This document shows, piece by piece, positions 11,050-24,664 of a stretch of DNA of 64,000 nucleotides. The notes beneath the pieces are model-generated. The model did no database searches. It saw nothing but the letters and a program-made list of their open reading frames with translations, and had not been told where the DNA came from. The DNA comes from Prostheceraeus crozeri. Lineage: Eukaryota; Platyhelminthes; Polycladida; Euryleptidae. The DNA is taken from positions 124,001-188,000 of the forward strand of contig CAJQUW010006273.1 of the NCBI GenBank assembly GCA_907163375.1, given 5' to 3'. A program made the position numbers and the translations under genes. Positions within the stretch are counted from its first letter, which is position 1; each line of letters begins with the position of its first letter.

Positions 11050-12240
11050 ATGCACTTGATCACATTCCGGTTTCGAACGATTTGTTGGAAACTTGCCATC
11101 CCGACAATGTTTGATATGACAATAGTGACAATAGTGATCATAAGATACTTTTCTGTATTCCGAAGAACTGTGCAGTTCGTCCATCAATCACCCGCTGGCA
11201 TATGCTTTTTGATCTTCGGCAATCCTATCTCGACTCGCTGCATTATCACGCAAATTTGACTGGAATGTGCTGCTTCATGTTGACGATGATATCGACCCTT
11301 TGTGTTTCAAATTTTCTGATATCTTGAACAACCTCATTCAATTAACGATTCCTATCAGATACGTTCCCATTACCTCAGGTGATAAAGAGTGAATAACGCC
11401 ACTCACTAGAGCGCTGATTGTGGATCGCTGTCAAGCTTATCGCAACAAGGAATGGGCCAAGATCAATTACTTGAAAGAGAAGGTAAAAGTCGAAGTTCTG
11501 AAAGCCAGGAAGATCTGGACTGACAGAATGATGAAATATGCGGAAGTCCGATCCTCCACGGCTAGGCAATCTCCGCTATGTTACGCTTTTGCCACTTACT
11601 TCAAAACTCTTGGAACGTGTTGTTTTGAACAGGCTACGTCTCTCGTTCGAGCATTCATATGGTGAAGAACAACACGGCTTCCGACAAAACTCCTCGACTA
11701 CTACTGCTCTAATTCGCATTTTTGACGCGGCTGCGATGGGTTATTGTGCATATGGTTATGATGTCAAGTCCAATCATGGTGTATGCATAATGAGCTTTGA
11801 TCTTTCTCATGCTCTTGACTCTGTCGACCACCCACTTGTAATTAATAAATTATCACATCAGCGGTTCCCAATAGGCTTTTTAACTCGGATAGAATTGTGT
11901 GTCGGATAGAATCATTTGTGAAAATTGACAACACTTTTTCGCATGCAGTTTCTATTCGAAGAGGAGTTCCGCAACGTCCGGTCCTTGGATCAAGTTTATT
12001 TTGGTAGTACATCAACGATTTCTATCCCGTGATACAGCAACCATCGTCATAAATGCAGTCAAAGGCTTCACATATAGCTTAGATTGAGATCTATCATTAC
12101 AACCTGCGATCTTCATCGAGTCTACGAAGTGATAGTGCGTTCACTCATTGAATATTGCCGTCCATTGTTTGTGGGCCTAAACAATAAACAAGTGAAGACT
12201 TTTTATAAAGGTTCATAACCGGGTTCACCACATTATTTAG
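11050..12240 (+). mobile_element. decayed LINE fragment (CR1/L2-like family A)
   Basis: A 5'-truncated non-LTR retrotransposon. The part before the polymerase is visible around 11270-11530 (ITPLTRALIVDRCQAYRNKE on the same strand). The reverse transcriptase begins in 11538-11909 with LLPLTSKLLERVVLNRL, EEQHGFRQNSSTTTAL and FDLSHALDSVDHPLV. A GVPQ block follows near 11965, and a C-terminal SLIEYCRPLFVGL piece near 12145. The catalytic YADD block is missing, so an internal deletion is likely. Several stops and frame changes make it an old copy. The FPxGFL and SLIEY words are shared with the LINE at 52.3-54.7 kb, so both belong to one family. Confidence 0.65.
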
Positions 12241-15200
12241 TGTATCATGACTACAACAAGGAAAATTGGTCATGCAACTGCACATCAGGCATCAGCTGAT
12301 CGACACCTGCGCTTGGCCTCCAGGATATGAACTCGGTTGTCTCGAGACGCAAACCATTTTCTCTCACCGGTGGCCTTAGAAGCACCGTGTGCCTCTGAGT
12401 CACTCCGTAACTTACGCAAATTCTTTCTCTCCAATCACAAGCATATATCACTATTTTAATTCTTGTAATCACTAGTGGATGTAAATTTATTCATTGGATT
12501 TTTGCAATTTATCTCTATATGCAGATGTGTCGAAAGTGTGTACTGTATGTCTTCATGTTCGAGTATGTAATGGTTTCTATTTCACGAAAAAAACGCTTCT
12601 TCTACTACTGCTACTACTCTTCAGTGATGATGTCAACTTGTCAATTGTCACATAAAATTTGTTGCCGTGAATATTTTATTATGTTCTATTCTTGTATCTC
12701 AATGGAGAAGTGAACGATCAAAACTATCGATATGATGATGGAGAAAATCCTCACTAGTCCGCAGTGGCAGTCCCAAAGTAATGGTCTAGCCACAGAATTA
12801 GACAGGTCGTCTCTTCTTCCGTTTGACTAGAAAGGAAACATTGGAGCATGCAACGTTAATGAAATGGCACAATCTGCTGACTAAATACCATAGCAATCGA
12901 ACAAACAGCAGCCAGTTCAACATTAAACACGCCAAATTATGCAAAGTTTCAGTGACTGTTATCAACCGGATCACACAGCAAAGAGACACAGACGATGTCA
13001 AGTTCTACAGAGAAGTTTGTGAACGTTTTTTCATGCGCCTGCTAACTTTTTTTAAAATGATCGGAGGAACCAACATTATCGAGAAAACTTTTGAGCAATG
13101 ATCTAAATTCTTAGAATCTGAAGGAGTCGTGGCGATCGGAGCATTTTGAAGGAATTCAGAGCAATCCGCAAGCGACGCATGACTATTTTTCCTATCTCTG
13201 TAAGGTATTAAAAATTTCTTTTTGCCCACTTATTAAGTTCCTGCATGTGCCATCTGCTTGAATCAGTTTGCACTTCTAGCAAAATGATACGATTAAACAA
13301 TCTAATTCTATGGGTCTAGCAGAAACCAAGTTTTAGGACCTTTCCTTTTTTTGATGCCGCCCTAAATGGTATGTGTCTTGAAGCATCAGCACTATATTAG
13401 ACAATGCAAAAAAAATTCACGCATTCACAAGTTCACAAATTCGAGTTGAGACCTTAGTGACAGACAAGCACAATCTCTTGACCGGCAAATGTGCAGTACT
13501 TTGCCCGTATCTAAAGCGATTTCATTCAAAATGATCTGAAATTAAGTAGCGTACTTGTCAATTGTGCAAGGAGTTCTGTCTGAAAATCACGTTCCATTAT
13601 ATTGTCAAATGAATGTTAATGCGATCGATGTCCACTGATTGCAGTCTTCGATTCTCGTCTTTGTTATTCTTTTACTCGATTATCTGTAGACTATCAGGCG
13701 TCTAATTCGACTAGCGTAAGTCTACCTATCACATTTCAAAATATTTCGAAAACCTTTAATATCTGCATCATAAATATCAATAGGTATGGTTATTACTCAG
13801 CGTGTTTTAGGACATCCACGCACGCAATATAAGCCTTTTAAAATGAATTCCTTCCGTTGATTGCAACAGAGTATCAGTTTACAGGTGCCATTTCATCCGC
13901 AGTGTCAATGTGTTACTTTCGATTACTTATATAAAGTTTTAGAATACAGTAATAAATAGATCCACAGTACTAGAAAACGTTTGTTCAGTAAAACCTTCAG
14001 CGCGTTAATTTTGCAGACTTCCAGTAGACAAAAATGAAAAATTTCTTATGAAGTGCCAAACCGTTATAAATCAAATAAACAGTTCCCCAGAAGAGAACCT
14101 CTGGCTTCAACAATAAGAGTGTTTGCTTAAGCTGATAAGTCAAGAAGTTGATAGATAAGACAGATTTCCTGGCTGCAATCAACAAAAACAGATGGCATTT
14201 GAGGTGAGGTGATAAATTAGCAATAGCTAATGAGACGCTTTTTGAGTCAACATTTACCACATCGATTTTCATCTTAAAAGGATTGAGAAGCAACCTATAC
14301 AGCTGATGGATGATATGCACCATTTCACCAATTTTCCTCCATTTCACAAGTTAACAAAGTGATGTGGGATGCGTATTTTTATTCCCACAGCTGTTCCACT
14401 CAATGGGAAGTCTCTCTATGGGAATTCCTACAAACCACAGATATTCATATACATGTATTTTTCCGTAACCGTATTGCATTATTACTTGTATTTCAGAGGT
14501 GTCCCACAGAAATCCCACAGATGTGAATTCCTATTAGATAGAAATCTATTCAAATTCTCACACCACACCATATGGGAATTCCCACTTCCACGGCAACTCG
14601 GCCACCTAAAGTTAAGTACTAGATAATGCACAGATTTGAGGTCATTATTTGATATAATGATCAAGAGCGAAGGCTCAAGTTTATTACGACAAATAATGAC
14701 TCAGGAACTCTATGCATCATATGTTACAACTTGTAATGCATGAATGCACTAAGTCAATAATTTCCAACCAGGAAAATAATTACCTGTTTCGTAGAACTTA
14801 TTAACCTCTGGACATAGAAAGTCTTACAATGTCATGCATTGTATTTATTTATTTGTTATTTATTATGTTAGTTATTTGTCATCGTGCATGTATTGTAGAT
14901 CAGATTAGATCAGCATGTATGATTAGATCTGTGAACAGATATTTGCATCATTGGTCAAGTTAAATTTCTATTCAAATATTCTTGATAATCATAGACATGT
15001 CAGTCACAATCTTGATCGTGCATGAGATCGCTTCATCAGAGCATTCGAACTCGTTGGAGTTAGATAGCCCTCCCCTGCGGATCCGGGCATTTAAGATATC
15101 ACGGATACATGCACGGAGACAGATAAATTACTATTATGCAACCTGTGCGAGGCATTCATCATTGTTACTGAGTAAGTAGGTTTGTCAGCCAATATTCTAA

Positions 15201-18200
15201 CTGTTATTTTTCTATGAAAGTCGATTATCTATCTCCAATTGCAAATTATTAGACGGCTTTAATTACAGAATTAAGACCGCCTAATTTGCTATGAAGTACC
15301 ATTGAAGATGTATGACTTTTCAAATGACAGCCCAAAAGGCGAGGACATAGATTGTTGATCGAGAAAAATGCGAAGATTAATATCTTCATTAAGATCAATC
15401 TTAATGATCTTAGTCATCGATTTTGATGATTCTGTGAGATATAGAGCTACTTACGAAACTCGTGCAATGATATCCATCTTAATGGTATTTTTCTCAATCA
15501 GCAAACTATACCCTCGTCTTTTGGGCTCGTGGAGAGACAAGCTGATCTCGAAAAATGAAATAAAGATGGAAGTTGCGTAAATAGCTACTAGTTCATTTTT
15601 TTAGCTGATATATATTTTACATGATGTCCACGAAGTTTTGACAAAATAACAGTAACAATCATGATATTGGCTTATCAATGAGAATGATTGGAAATTGTTC
15701 ATCATTGTTTATCAAATGTCATTAGTTAGTAGTAGTAAGCATAAAACGTGAAACATTCATTTCTAGAAAATTGTTGCAATTATTATGATTCTGCTCAAAA
15801 GTGATGAATTTGTCTGAATTGTGTTTGAAAACGTACGTTTGATTCCGTGAATATCTCTTAAAATTTCATCCGAAATAGAAAAGAATGTTCAAATATTTGC
15901 GACCGGCATGAAAATCAGATACAGTTGTTTTCAATTATACCCTTGAAAATGAAAGCTCATTGAGTTTGGTATATGAGAAAACTGTTAACCGGTAATCAAG
16001 AAATGATACAGTCGCATCATGATGTGCATGTTACGTAGTGAAATAGTGAGTATCATCAAAGTGTTACTTTCCTCTTTTAATCAAATATGGCAAAAAGCTT
16101 GATTAATCATATTACAAACTGGACTTGACAATTGAAATAGATTATAATAGACTCAAGTTTAAGTTTGTAGCCAAAATATTAACATTACCCTGCAACTGCA
16201 TGACAGTCTCTTACTTAGAATTAAAATCTTGCATGCCGAAAGATGTGTCGCTAACATAGGTACAGAAGCTATTTTCTAAGTAATTAATAAATATTTACCA
16301 TAGAAGTGAGGACGTATCACCTTCATGACACCGCATCAACTCAAAGAATCTCCAGATTGAATTCCACGAAAATTGAAGAAAGCATCAAAGATAATATCTC
16401 ACTGAAACAACTTAGTTATCCTGTAGTCATGTAGGGTATGAAAAACTTGTCGGAGTGTGCAGGAAAAATCTCATATGAATTAGAGGATTCTATCGACCGT
16501 TCTTGCACTATCTACCGATCTCGAGGTTGGGAAAAGCGGAAGTCTCATACAGATAATGATTCACGCATGTGCGCGTGCGGTTCTCCTTATAATTTATATT
16601 CAATAAAGATTTGCATGAAGTTCAGTTTCAAAACTATCCTTGTCACGATAATATACGATGTAATCAATACAGAAGTAATTACGCTGAGTAAAAAAGCTAT
16701 AATTTTCTTAATGTCTTGATATCCGCTTTTAGTCTTATGTTGATAATAGAATAAAAGTATGAGTTTCAATTTAAGAATCAGAAGGAATCATAACTTATAT
16801 TCGCTAGTTTGTTATGTTGAAGTTGCAACATCGTTTTGTTGACATCAGCTATTGCACTATATGACCCAGCTAGAGGTCAAGCAACGTATAGTACCAAGGC
16901 ACATAGAATAGACACAGAACAATATAGACTAGGTTAGCTTGCATTGTTTGATTAAATGCAATGTCAATAAATACAAGCTTCTGTGACATGTGGGACATAA
17001 TGGTACATTTCAATATGAAAATACCACCATTGAAAAGATCATGCATTAAATTTCTTCATCTGTATTTCAAGGCTTGCCGGCGCCCTTGTTTATTGCCTAA
17101 CTTGTACTCTTAAGATAACATCCTGTTCATCTGTCTGATCTTGGTTTCTTCATTACGTTAATTTATTGCTGGTTGTATGCACAAGGGCCTAATTCTATAA
17201 ATTATTGGCAGTCTGTCTATCAGACCAACAATTAACAACTATGATGGATCTCATTGACTGAAAATTTCAAATTGCAGTTCCGACTCGATCAGAATGCGAT
17301 GAAAAGCTAGCAATTAACATGAAGAAGATTGTGTTTATTCTTTATTCGATCAAATGTTGCTTTTAATGTGCTTTTTAGAGCTGTCACCGTGTCACGAGGG
17401 TGTTCTCTAACTAATAGGTAGCATTCTCACACGATGATGAAAGTCATCCCAGTAGCCATTTATAATAGAATATAATGCTTACTAATTTAAATTATTAATT
17501 AAAGTAGTCCTAATGAGGACTGATGGCGTTTTCCGATCCGCAAGTGTACAAAGGCAATGCTAGTGTAACCATTGTATTAATCAGTTCTTAAAAGAACTCA
17601 ATGGAGCTTTCTCGTGGCAACGAATTAAAATTGATCAGCTTCGGCCCAATATCTGGTAAAAATGGAAATCTTATGACTTGTACTAATGCCATAGATTCCA
17701 AACACTGCCGTATACAGGTTCAAAGCAGACGTCTAATATACTGTACCGACTACAAATGCTGATAGTGGAAATAGAATAAGACAATGGTCACCATAGGTTA
17801 AGGAAATTAAAAATGGATATTATAAAACAACAGGAAACCGATGAATAGAAATTGGAAAAGTGGAGGTAAAATATGGAAATACAACGATGCTACTACCCCG
17901 ATTACAAGTGAACTATATCTGACACTACACAAAGTGGATAATGGAGGTAAACAATAGAACTACAATGACATTCTACTACACCGAAAGCAATGAAACTATA
18001 CACACTATACCTAAGACTACACATGGAAAATACTATTTCTTCACTTGAATTTGTTATCGCCAGTTTCTTCATCCGTCTATAGTACTTCATGTAATTCCAC
18101 ATTTCTTCATTTGAATTACAATACATCGACCACTACTTCAGCTACCGATTAAGGGATATAAAACATAATAATGCAGTCCGTCAGTCATCAGCAGGTACTC

Positions 18201-18330
18201 GTCTAGTTGTGTTTCGACCCTTAACCTGAACACTCAAACCCAGACGAGCGGGGTCCCACACATAGTGGCTGACAAAATACTGAATAGGTAATGATATGTC
18301 TTGAAAGATACACGTATGTCACAAAGATAA
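12241..18330. other. long non-coding stretch without a supported gene
   Basis: I see no domain, splice-bordered exon or terminal repeat here. Items seen: an open frame of 92 codons at 12823-13101 plus and one of 116 codons at 13997-14347 minus, neither recognised and both probably chance; several CCCACAG/GGGAATTCC words at 14380-14590; and a small hairpin at 15248-15286. Confidence 0.4.
15248..15286. repeat. short hairpin, 17-bp arms
   Basis: ATTAGACGGCTTTAATT is followed after a 4-base loop by an imperfect reverse complement ending ACCGCCTAAT. It could be a tiny MITE remnant or a chance fold. Confidence 0.45.
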
Positions 18331-18738
18331 ATCAGACATCATTCAATTGTTGCGTTTCCCACATGTAAACTGATCCTGTCATTAAATTCATCCCATCAAT
18401 AAATACAGTATGCTTTTTGCGATCCGCACATGTAAACAAATCCTGTACATCAATCTTTGCCTTTTCGATTCCCACAAGTAAACAGATCCTGTTCATCCTC
18501 GAATCCCATAAAGATGTAATCGCTGTGTGATAAATATGTAATCCGCCTTTACACAAACTTCGCCTCATACATCAAGACTTAACAATGGGAGCTCTCTCAT
18601 CTCCCGTAAGCCACGCTAAGCGCTCTATATTCACTCTTGACCGCCCCCCATATGATGGCTACAAGTCATTGTTAGTCGTTTATTCACCTATACAGCAAGG
18701 CGTTAAGGAAAATGTGAGTCGTTTGTTGGTCGCGTGCC
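18331..18738. repeat. degenerate repeats around a TGTAAAC..ATCCTGT word
   Basis: Three diverged copies of a C-CACATGTAAACNNATCCTGT motif begin near 18358, 18425 and 18471. Spacing is uneven (67 and 46 bases), so this is a loose cluster rather than a clean tandem array. No gene seen. Confidence 0.45.
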
Positions 18739-19026
18739 TCATTGAAATTCACAGAGTGAAGTGAATTGTCGAGCCGAGAAAAGACCATATTTGTGAAGCG
18801 ATTCATTATGCCTTGTGAGAGCCTTTTCTGTGTAACTCATCAAGTAATGCTGAGAATAACCTCTAGATTTCATGATATTTAGTGTCTTGTTAGTTTTGTG
18901 TACAGCGTCTTGTAACTTCGAGCATATTCTACAATATGATGACGACAACATGATATTGGCATGATATTCACAACTTGTGTTGACGCCGCAGCGAACGGAC
19001 GCATTAAGCACTTCTCGTTCAGGCAA
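18739..19026 (-). CDS. unrecognised 95-codon frame
   Basis: A minus-strand frame with a cysteine pair (SSYCRICSKL) and a stretch KSRGYSQHYLMSYTEKAL. The latter weakly recalls the RGYS/RGYP-containing segment found after the polymerase in some retroelements. It has no splice borders and no neighbours of the same kind, and a LINE begins close by on the other strand. It could be a retroelement crumb or chance. I do not assign a function. Confidence 0.15.
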   Translation of the reverse strand: MPEREVLNASVRCGVNTSCEYHANIMLSSSYCRICSKLQDAVHKTNKTLNIMKSRGYSQHYLMSYTEKALTRHNESLHKYGLFSARQFTSLCEFQ

Positions 19027-19670
19027 ATCTGTGCAGTTTCTTTACGTGCCGATTATACTATCTTATATGCATCATTCCAAGAAATTTTTTACATCAAATT
19101 CTTCTGCGTGACCTAAGCTTTCAAGTCATCAAATTCTCTCGCGTCATTGTCCTGGCCCGACGGATTGACAGCTCATTGTCCTTCGATACCACAACCATCA
19201 CTTTGTCCATCAATTGGAGGGAATTTCACAGCTTCCCGGTCACCTTGTGTGTGAGTCAGCCGCTCTCTCCCTCCACGCTGCATTTGCCACCCCACAGCAT
19301 CGATTCTTGTCAACAGCCTCTGCTGTGTGAACTCCGTATCGCACGCCTGTGCTACACCAACAGTGAAATGTGTTTCTTGATCCTCACCCGATGCGACGTC
19401 AGTATTCCCCATCTGACCTACTTCGCTTGAATCAACAATTTCCCATCTCGCGAACTCTGCGTAGGTCGCTATGGTTCCACAGGATTCTACGACCGTCTAC
19501 TCCCACTATCACAGCCTCGCAAACTCGCTGTCTTGCCCAACCCAAACATCAGATCAAATTGCGTAAGCCGAAATCACGAAATCCTCTACCGCCATCCATC
19601 CTATTATTCAATGCCAGATCGCTATTCAGCAAAATTGATGATCTTCGTCTTCGCGTAGTTAAGTACAACG

Positions 19671-20366
19671 TTGACATTATCTGCAGGCATAGCCGAATCT
19701 TGGCTAGATGAAAATGTTGATGATGGAGCAGTTTCTATCCCTGGTTACTCACTGTTGCGCGTAGATCGTGACATACATGGTGGAGGTGTAGCGCTATATC
19801 ATAAGTCGTACCTTAATGTTGTAATTGAGTCTGACAATCTGATCAAGAATATCAAAACAAATGTACTGTGTTGTCATGTTAAGGACTTCGATGCCAGCGT
19901 AATTTGTATTTACCATCCTTACTGGAGTAATGAGCAGGCTCATGCAACAGCCATAGAGTTTTTACAAGGTCTGATAGACTCGTGTGCATGCATTTCTAAA
20001 AATGTTATCGTCACGGGTGATTTGAATGCCCTCAGACATCAATTTGCTGACTTTTGTTCGTACAACAACTTGAAACAGTTAGTCCAACTTCCCACTCGTG
20101 GAAATGACATTCTCGATGTTGTAGCAGTTTCTAATTCACTATGTTATGAAAAGTGTGAACATCTTTCTCCTCTTGGGAGGTCTGACCACCTGGGGATTTT
20201 TATACCTTCTCCAATGCCTAAAAAGTGTATTGTTAGCAAAGTCAGAACTCGATGTTTTACTCCATCTTCTTTCGCACATTGTCGTAGTGTTCTATCCACA
20301 GTTGATTGGAATATTATTTTCTTGAATTGCCATAACAGCAATGTATGTAACGTTCATCAAATTTAG
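19671..20366 (+). pseudogene. LINE endonuclease domain (APE type)
   Basis: This part of the LINE protein would nick target DNA to prime reverse transcription. Visible blocks in order: LLFNARSLFSKIDDL (just upstream, near 19600, in another frame), AESWLDE, SIPGYSLLRVDRDIHGGGVA, the catalytic VTGDLNA near 20015 and SDHLGI near 20180. These are the N, E, GDxN and SDH positions of the exonuclease-endonuclease-phosphatase fold. A frame change near 19680 separates the first block from the rest, and another near 20370 separates this frame from the polymerase. The endonuclease fold itself looks complete but is carried in two frames, so it is inactive here. Confidence 0.8.
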
Positions 20367-20422
20367 AAGAATTTCAATTTCTTAGCTACTTTTTTTATGA
20401 TACGTTTTTTCCCGAAAAAACT

Positions 20423-21733
20423 GTGAGAATGCGAAGCACAGATCCACCGTGGTTAACTCCGGGCTTAAAAGTATTATCTGATTCTCGCGATAATGCTCTG
20501 TCATCAGGCAACATGATAAAATACCGTTGTCTACGAGAGAGATTCATTAATGAATCTTGTAAGGCCAAGAAGCGCTATCTGGCTGGTCTGGTATCCAACT
20601 CTCCTTCTGAAAACTGGAAAAATATCAACTCCCAAGTAAAAGTGAAGTGTCAGATGAAACACATAGATGAGAATCAAGCTATGGATATCAACAACGAATT
20701 CCAGTCATTCTTTACACCGTCGGACATTTCGTCATACCACTTCCCTTCACATAGAAATGAAAACAGTGCTGCGATATCTGTTTCAGAAGCCGAAGTGATT
20801 TCACTGGTAAATCGCAGTAAATCTAATTCCACTGAACCTGACGGCGTTTCGGGAATTTTCTACTGATCATTCATCGACATTTTGGCTTCGCCTTTGACGA
20901 AAATCATCAACATGTGCTTACAGTCGTCTACATTTCCTGAGTCTTGGAAGAAAGCGAATGTCATCCCTCTCCCAAAAGGCAAGTCATGCACTGACTTCAG
21001 ACCTATCTCCATCTTGCCTTTCCTGAGCAAGGTCTTGGAAAGAGTCATTCGAGATCGTTTACTGCTTCCCGTTTTGAGAGGAAAATTCGATCCTAGACAA
21101 TTTGGCTTTATCCCTAACACATTTGGGGGCTGCACCAATGCGCTAGTGGCAATTCGTCTAACAATACTACAACATCTTGCGGCAAGCTCCGAGAACTTTT
21201 GTCAGGTGCTGGCAGTGGATTTCAGAAAAGCGTTCGATTTCTTGAGTCATCGAATTTTGCTTAACAGTCTCAGCACCGTTTTCTGTGATAATTCACTTCC
21301 CATGTATATTATCAAGAGTTTTTTATCTGACTGTTTTCAACGAGTATCTGTGAATGGCATCTTGACGCCATGGAAATGTGTGAGTAGTGGTGTGCCCCAG
21401 GGCTCCATCTTGGGGCCTTTGCTATTTGTATTGATGATAAATGACCTTCCTGAATTCATCAACACAAAAGTCATTTCATATGCTGATGACATTACCCTAA
21501 TACACCTGGCAACTGATAACGTGTCAAATGATTTTCAATCTGATGTCAATGTTTTCTGTGAGTGGATAGCCAACAAGAAATTAAAAGTAAACAAGTCCAA
21601 GGCCAAATGCATGACCGTGTCCAAACGTCCTAATTTTAAAAGAAGTTCTGTTATTGTTATTTGCAAAGTGACGATTGAGGAAGTTCCTAACTTGCGAATT
21701 TTAGGAATTGTATTTAGTGATGACTGTTCATAG
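20423..21733 (+). pseudogene. LINE linker and reverse transcriptase
   Basis: One frame from 20423 to 21733 and beyond, with in-frame stops at 20864-20866 and 21731-21733. The linker contains DPPWLTPGLK and KAKKRYL. The polymerase shows KANVIPLPKGK, DFRPISILPFLSKVLERV, QFGFIPN, VLAVDFRKAFDFLSH, SSGVPQGSILGPLLF and the catalytic SYADDIT. All core blocks are present in the right order. After the second stop the same frame continues (NSEFACLYQKCC) up to the insertion border at 21784 and resumes after 26667 with VKRLLYNGNN. The two stops and upstream frame changes show an inactive but not ancient copy. Confidence 0.85.
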
Positions 21734-21804
21734 AATAGTGAATTTGCATGTTTGTACCAGAAATGTTGTCGAGCATTATCATTACCCGAGTAATATCATC
21801 GCTG

Positions 21805-22110
21805 TCAGTTTAACAAATATTTACTACGTACTTGGCATAAAAGTCCTAAACATTTAAGAAATACTTATGAAACCTAGTACATTTCCTAAACTTTTACTAA
21901 ATATTTAGCAAACTTTCCAAACTTCCACAAAATATTTGGCAAATTTTCTGAACTTTTACGAAATGTTTAGTAAATATTTTGTAAATTTTCCAAACTTTTC
22001 CAAAACATTTAGCAAATTTTTTCTAGCTTTTATAATATGTTTAGTAAATAATAAGCAAATTTTATCCTACTTCATAGGCGATTACGAAACATTTGCAAAT
22101 TTGAATTCAT
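21805..22110. repeat. left subterminal repeat array of the TA element
   Basis: A run of degenerate 12- to 20-base units of the form AAATATTTAGTAAA, AAATATTTGGCAAA and AAACATTTAGCAAA, separated by CTTTTCCAAACTT-like spacers. At least six copies are visible. Similar units lie inside the right end, mostly in the opposite sense, as expected for transposase-binding subterminal repeats. Confidence 0.65.
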
Positions 22111-24530
22111 GAAAAATATCTTCTTGTATGAAATGTTTTATATTTATCAAATAGAAAACCAAAACAATCATAATTCGGCAAAAAGATAGCTAGTAAAACG
22201 CTCTGCTCGAATTATTCATGCTCAAAATCGTTCAAAATCCGTACGGCATATAAAACTGCATGACTAGAATAAAATGACTGATCTTACTAAAATTATACTT
22301 TGTACGATAACATTCATAGAGATTACAAAAACTCAGCCCTGCTCCCCAAAGTAAACAGCAGAAGGAATGGATATCCTTCAAAAATGCAATTTTTCATACG
22401 TATTTGGAAAATGAACAGAGTTTTATATAGTAGCACACATCGAACGATCCGATACAAATAATTTTTATGAATATCACTTTTATCAACATAAAGGAAATTT
22501 CTCTATCCGGATTTGATCACTCTTCATTTGAAAATCCTTCCAACCAGAAAGCATGCCCACAGCCCGAATACGCATTTCACTTCATCTGAAACACTGTCAT
22601 TTCGAGTCAAACACCGTCGCGCCGTTATCAGTTACATTTTTAAGAATAGAGGTGATATCACGAAAAATTTACAGTTCAAAGGAGAAACAGTCAGTACCAA
22701 ATGAAGTTTGAAGCGATGATACGAGGTCACTGAAAAAAACATCTTCGCGGTTGGACCACAACACGGTTGTCCGAATCTGATGATCGCTAGGACGTTGCGA
22801 GTATGAGAGATTTATGGATAAAGAATAATGCCAGTAGTTTTCGGGGTTAATTAGCTCACAAGACAAGACGGAAAAGCAGCCGAATGTAGGTCAGGTATTG
22901 AGTCATCGATGGACAGATAAGACGAGTCTGCACAGCTTCAGCAATCAACACCTGTAAAAAAGAAGACAAATCTTGTGCTGATGTGCAGAGCAGAATTATC
23001 ATACTTAACGGATCTTAATTAACATTCTATGGGTAGGCCTACTCAAAGTTTAGAAGATAAATCATTTATAGTAATTTTAGGTGTTACAGTAAAGACTATA
23101 AAGAAAACTGCTTTTGGATCATTTCATCTCTGACAATGTGGGAAGCGATATTCTTAGGAATTTTGATAGTAAATGAAGATATTCAAGAGTGGTTGAATTG
23201 TGATCATTACCAATTTATCAATTATTTTTTTAATCAATACTTTTAGTATTTATCAATAATTTTATTTTGATATTCAAGTACCGGTAACTGTTTTTACAAA
23301 AAATGCAATCTGCAAATTAAAACAGAGCCTTACCGAGATGTAGCCTATTACCGACTGCTTGTCAACCGTTCATGCGATGAAGATATTCAGGAATGCTTGA
23401 ATTTTTATTATAGTATTTAATACCGCACATGTAATTTTATTTCGATATTTTATTTTATTTTAAACAATTTGTTTAAAATCACAATCTGCAAACACACACA
23501 CGTAATGTCATCTTGTCTACCGCTTATATAACAGCATCTCTGCAGGTAATTCATGGTGGGCCTACAACTAACATGTGACCATAATAGCTAGGCCTACGAT
23601 GATATTGAAAAGTGCGAAGCATAATTTGTAATAAGCAAACACAAATTGAATAAAAGAGTAGCAATGAGTTTGTACTTTGATTGTTTTATATTTATCGTAA
23701 AGCATGAAAAATTATTGATTTTGCAAAACTAAACCTATTGTTGGACTGCAACGCATGACTGATCTTTATTACAGTGTGCATGTAGGCTAGCCTACAACGT
23801 GCAGTCCGTCGTGTAGCATCTATGCCTTTTGTGTGCTTGATCATTTTTCTTAAACTGCTCGAAATGTCAAATTGATACCATTTTCTAAAATGTGGCAATT
23901 CTGAAAAAATTAATTGAATATCATTGGCGGTAGCTACAGGTTTTCAATTCAACATATATAAAATGGAAATAGTGACCTATTTAAACAAGCTTCCTTGATG
24001 GATCCATCTTTCAGAAAATAGATTAAATTGCATAACTTAAGCAGATATCGAATAGCTCAATAGTTTGTCCGCATTGAAAAAAACTTTCTCCATCTAAAAT
24101 TTTTGCAGTCCTGAAATAGAACTTTATGACTTATAGCATGTTTGACTGTTTCAAATTTTTTTTCAATTATTTGTCATCCAAATATTGATACTATTGCACA
24201 AGTATACTACACATCTAAATATTGAAGTGTAAAAAATGGTTTTAAGGCGCTAATTAAGTTCTTTCGTGCTCATAGTTTCTAAGGTTTTTAGCATGCAACT
24301 ATTTTGTCTCAACATAACCAGATGTTCGTGCTATTTTCAATGTAAGCAATCAGAAATTACGAATTTGAAAACAATATATTACCATTTCAACATATTCCAA
24401 TTTGATTATGATTCTTTTGACGACACAATCAACTTTTGATCGATTTTTCAACGAGAAACGTCGTCGTGAAAACTGATATACATGCACATTCTCATATCAA
24501 ATTAAAAGTGAATAAGCCTTGGGCATGTGA

Positions 24531-24664
24531 CATCATTTGTGTGATGGAAAACCCAAGTAAAACGATGTGTTTCTTGATAGCTATAATATTTATATATAAA
24601 TAAATATTATAGCTATCAAGAAACACATCGCTTTACTTGGGTTTTCGATTACACAAATGAATTC
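24531..24664. repeat. long hairpin with about 62-bp arms
   Basis: The left arm (from ATTTGTGTGATGGAAAACCC) and the right arm are reverse complements with only a few mismatches, closing on an AT-rich centre near 24592-24604. The inner 30 bases of each arm (TTTCTTGATAGCTATAATAT) match perfectly. It is a compact hairpin MITE or a foldback nested in the 4.9-kb element. Confidence 0.8.

Noticed and set aside
12823-13101. 92-codon plus frame
   Set aside because: Looks mildly protein-like but matches no family I know, has no exon borders, and a comparable frame is open on the other strand.
13997-14347. 116-codon minus frame
   Set aside because: Hydrophobic and lysine-rich composition is as expected from AT-rich DNA. 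No domain, splice border or repeat support.
19173-19430. Overlapping frames on both strands at the LINE start
   Set aside because: No domain on either strand. They overlap the 5' region of the LINE and are likely shadows.
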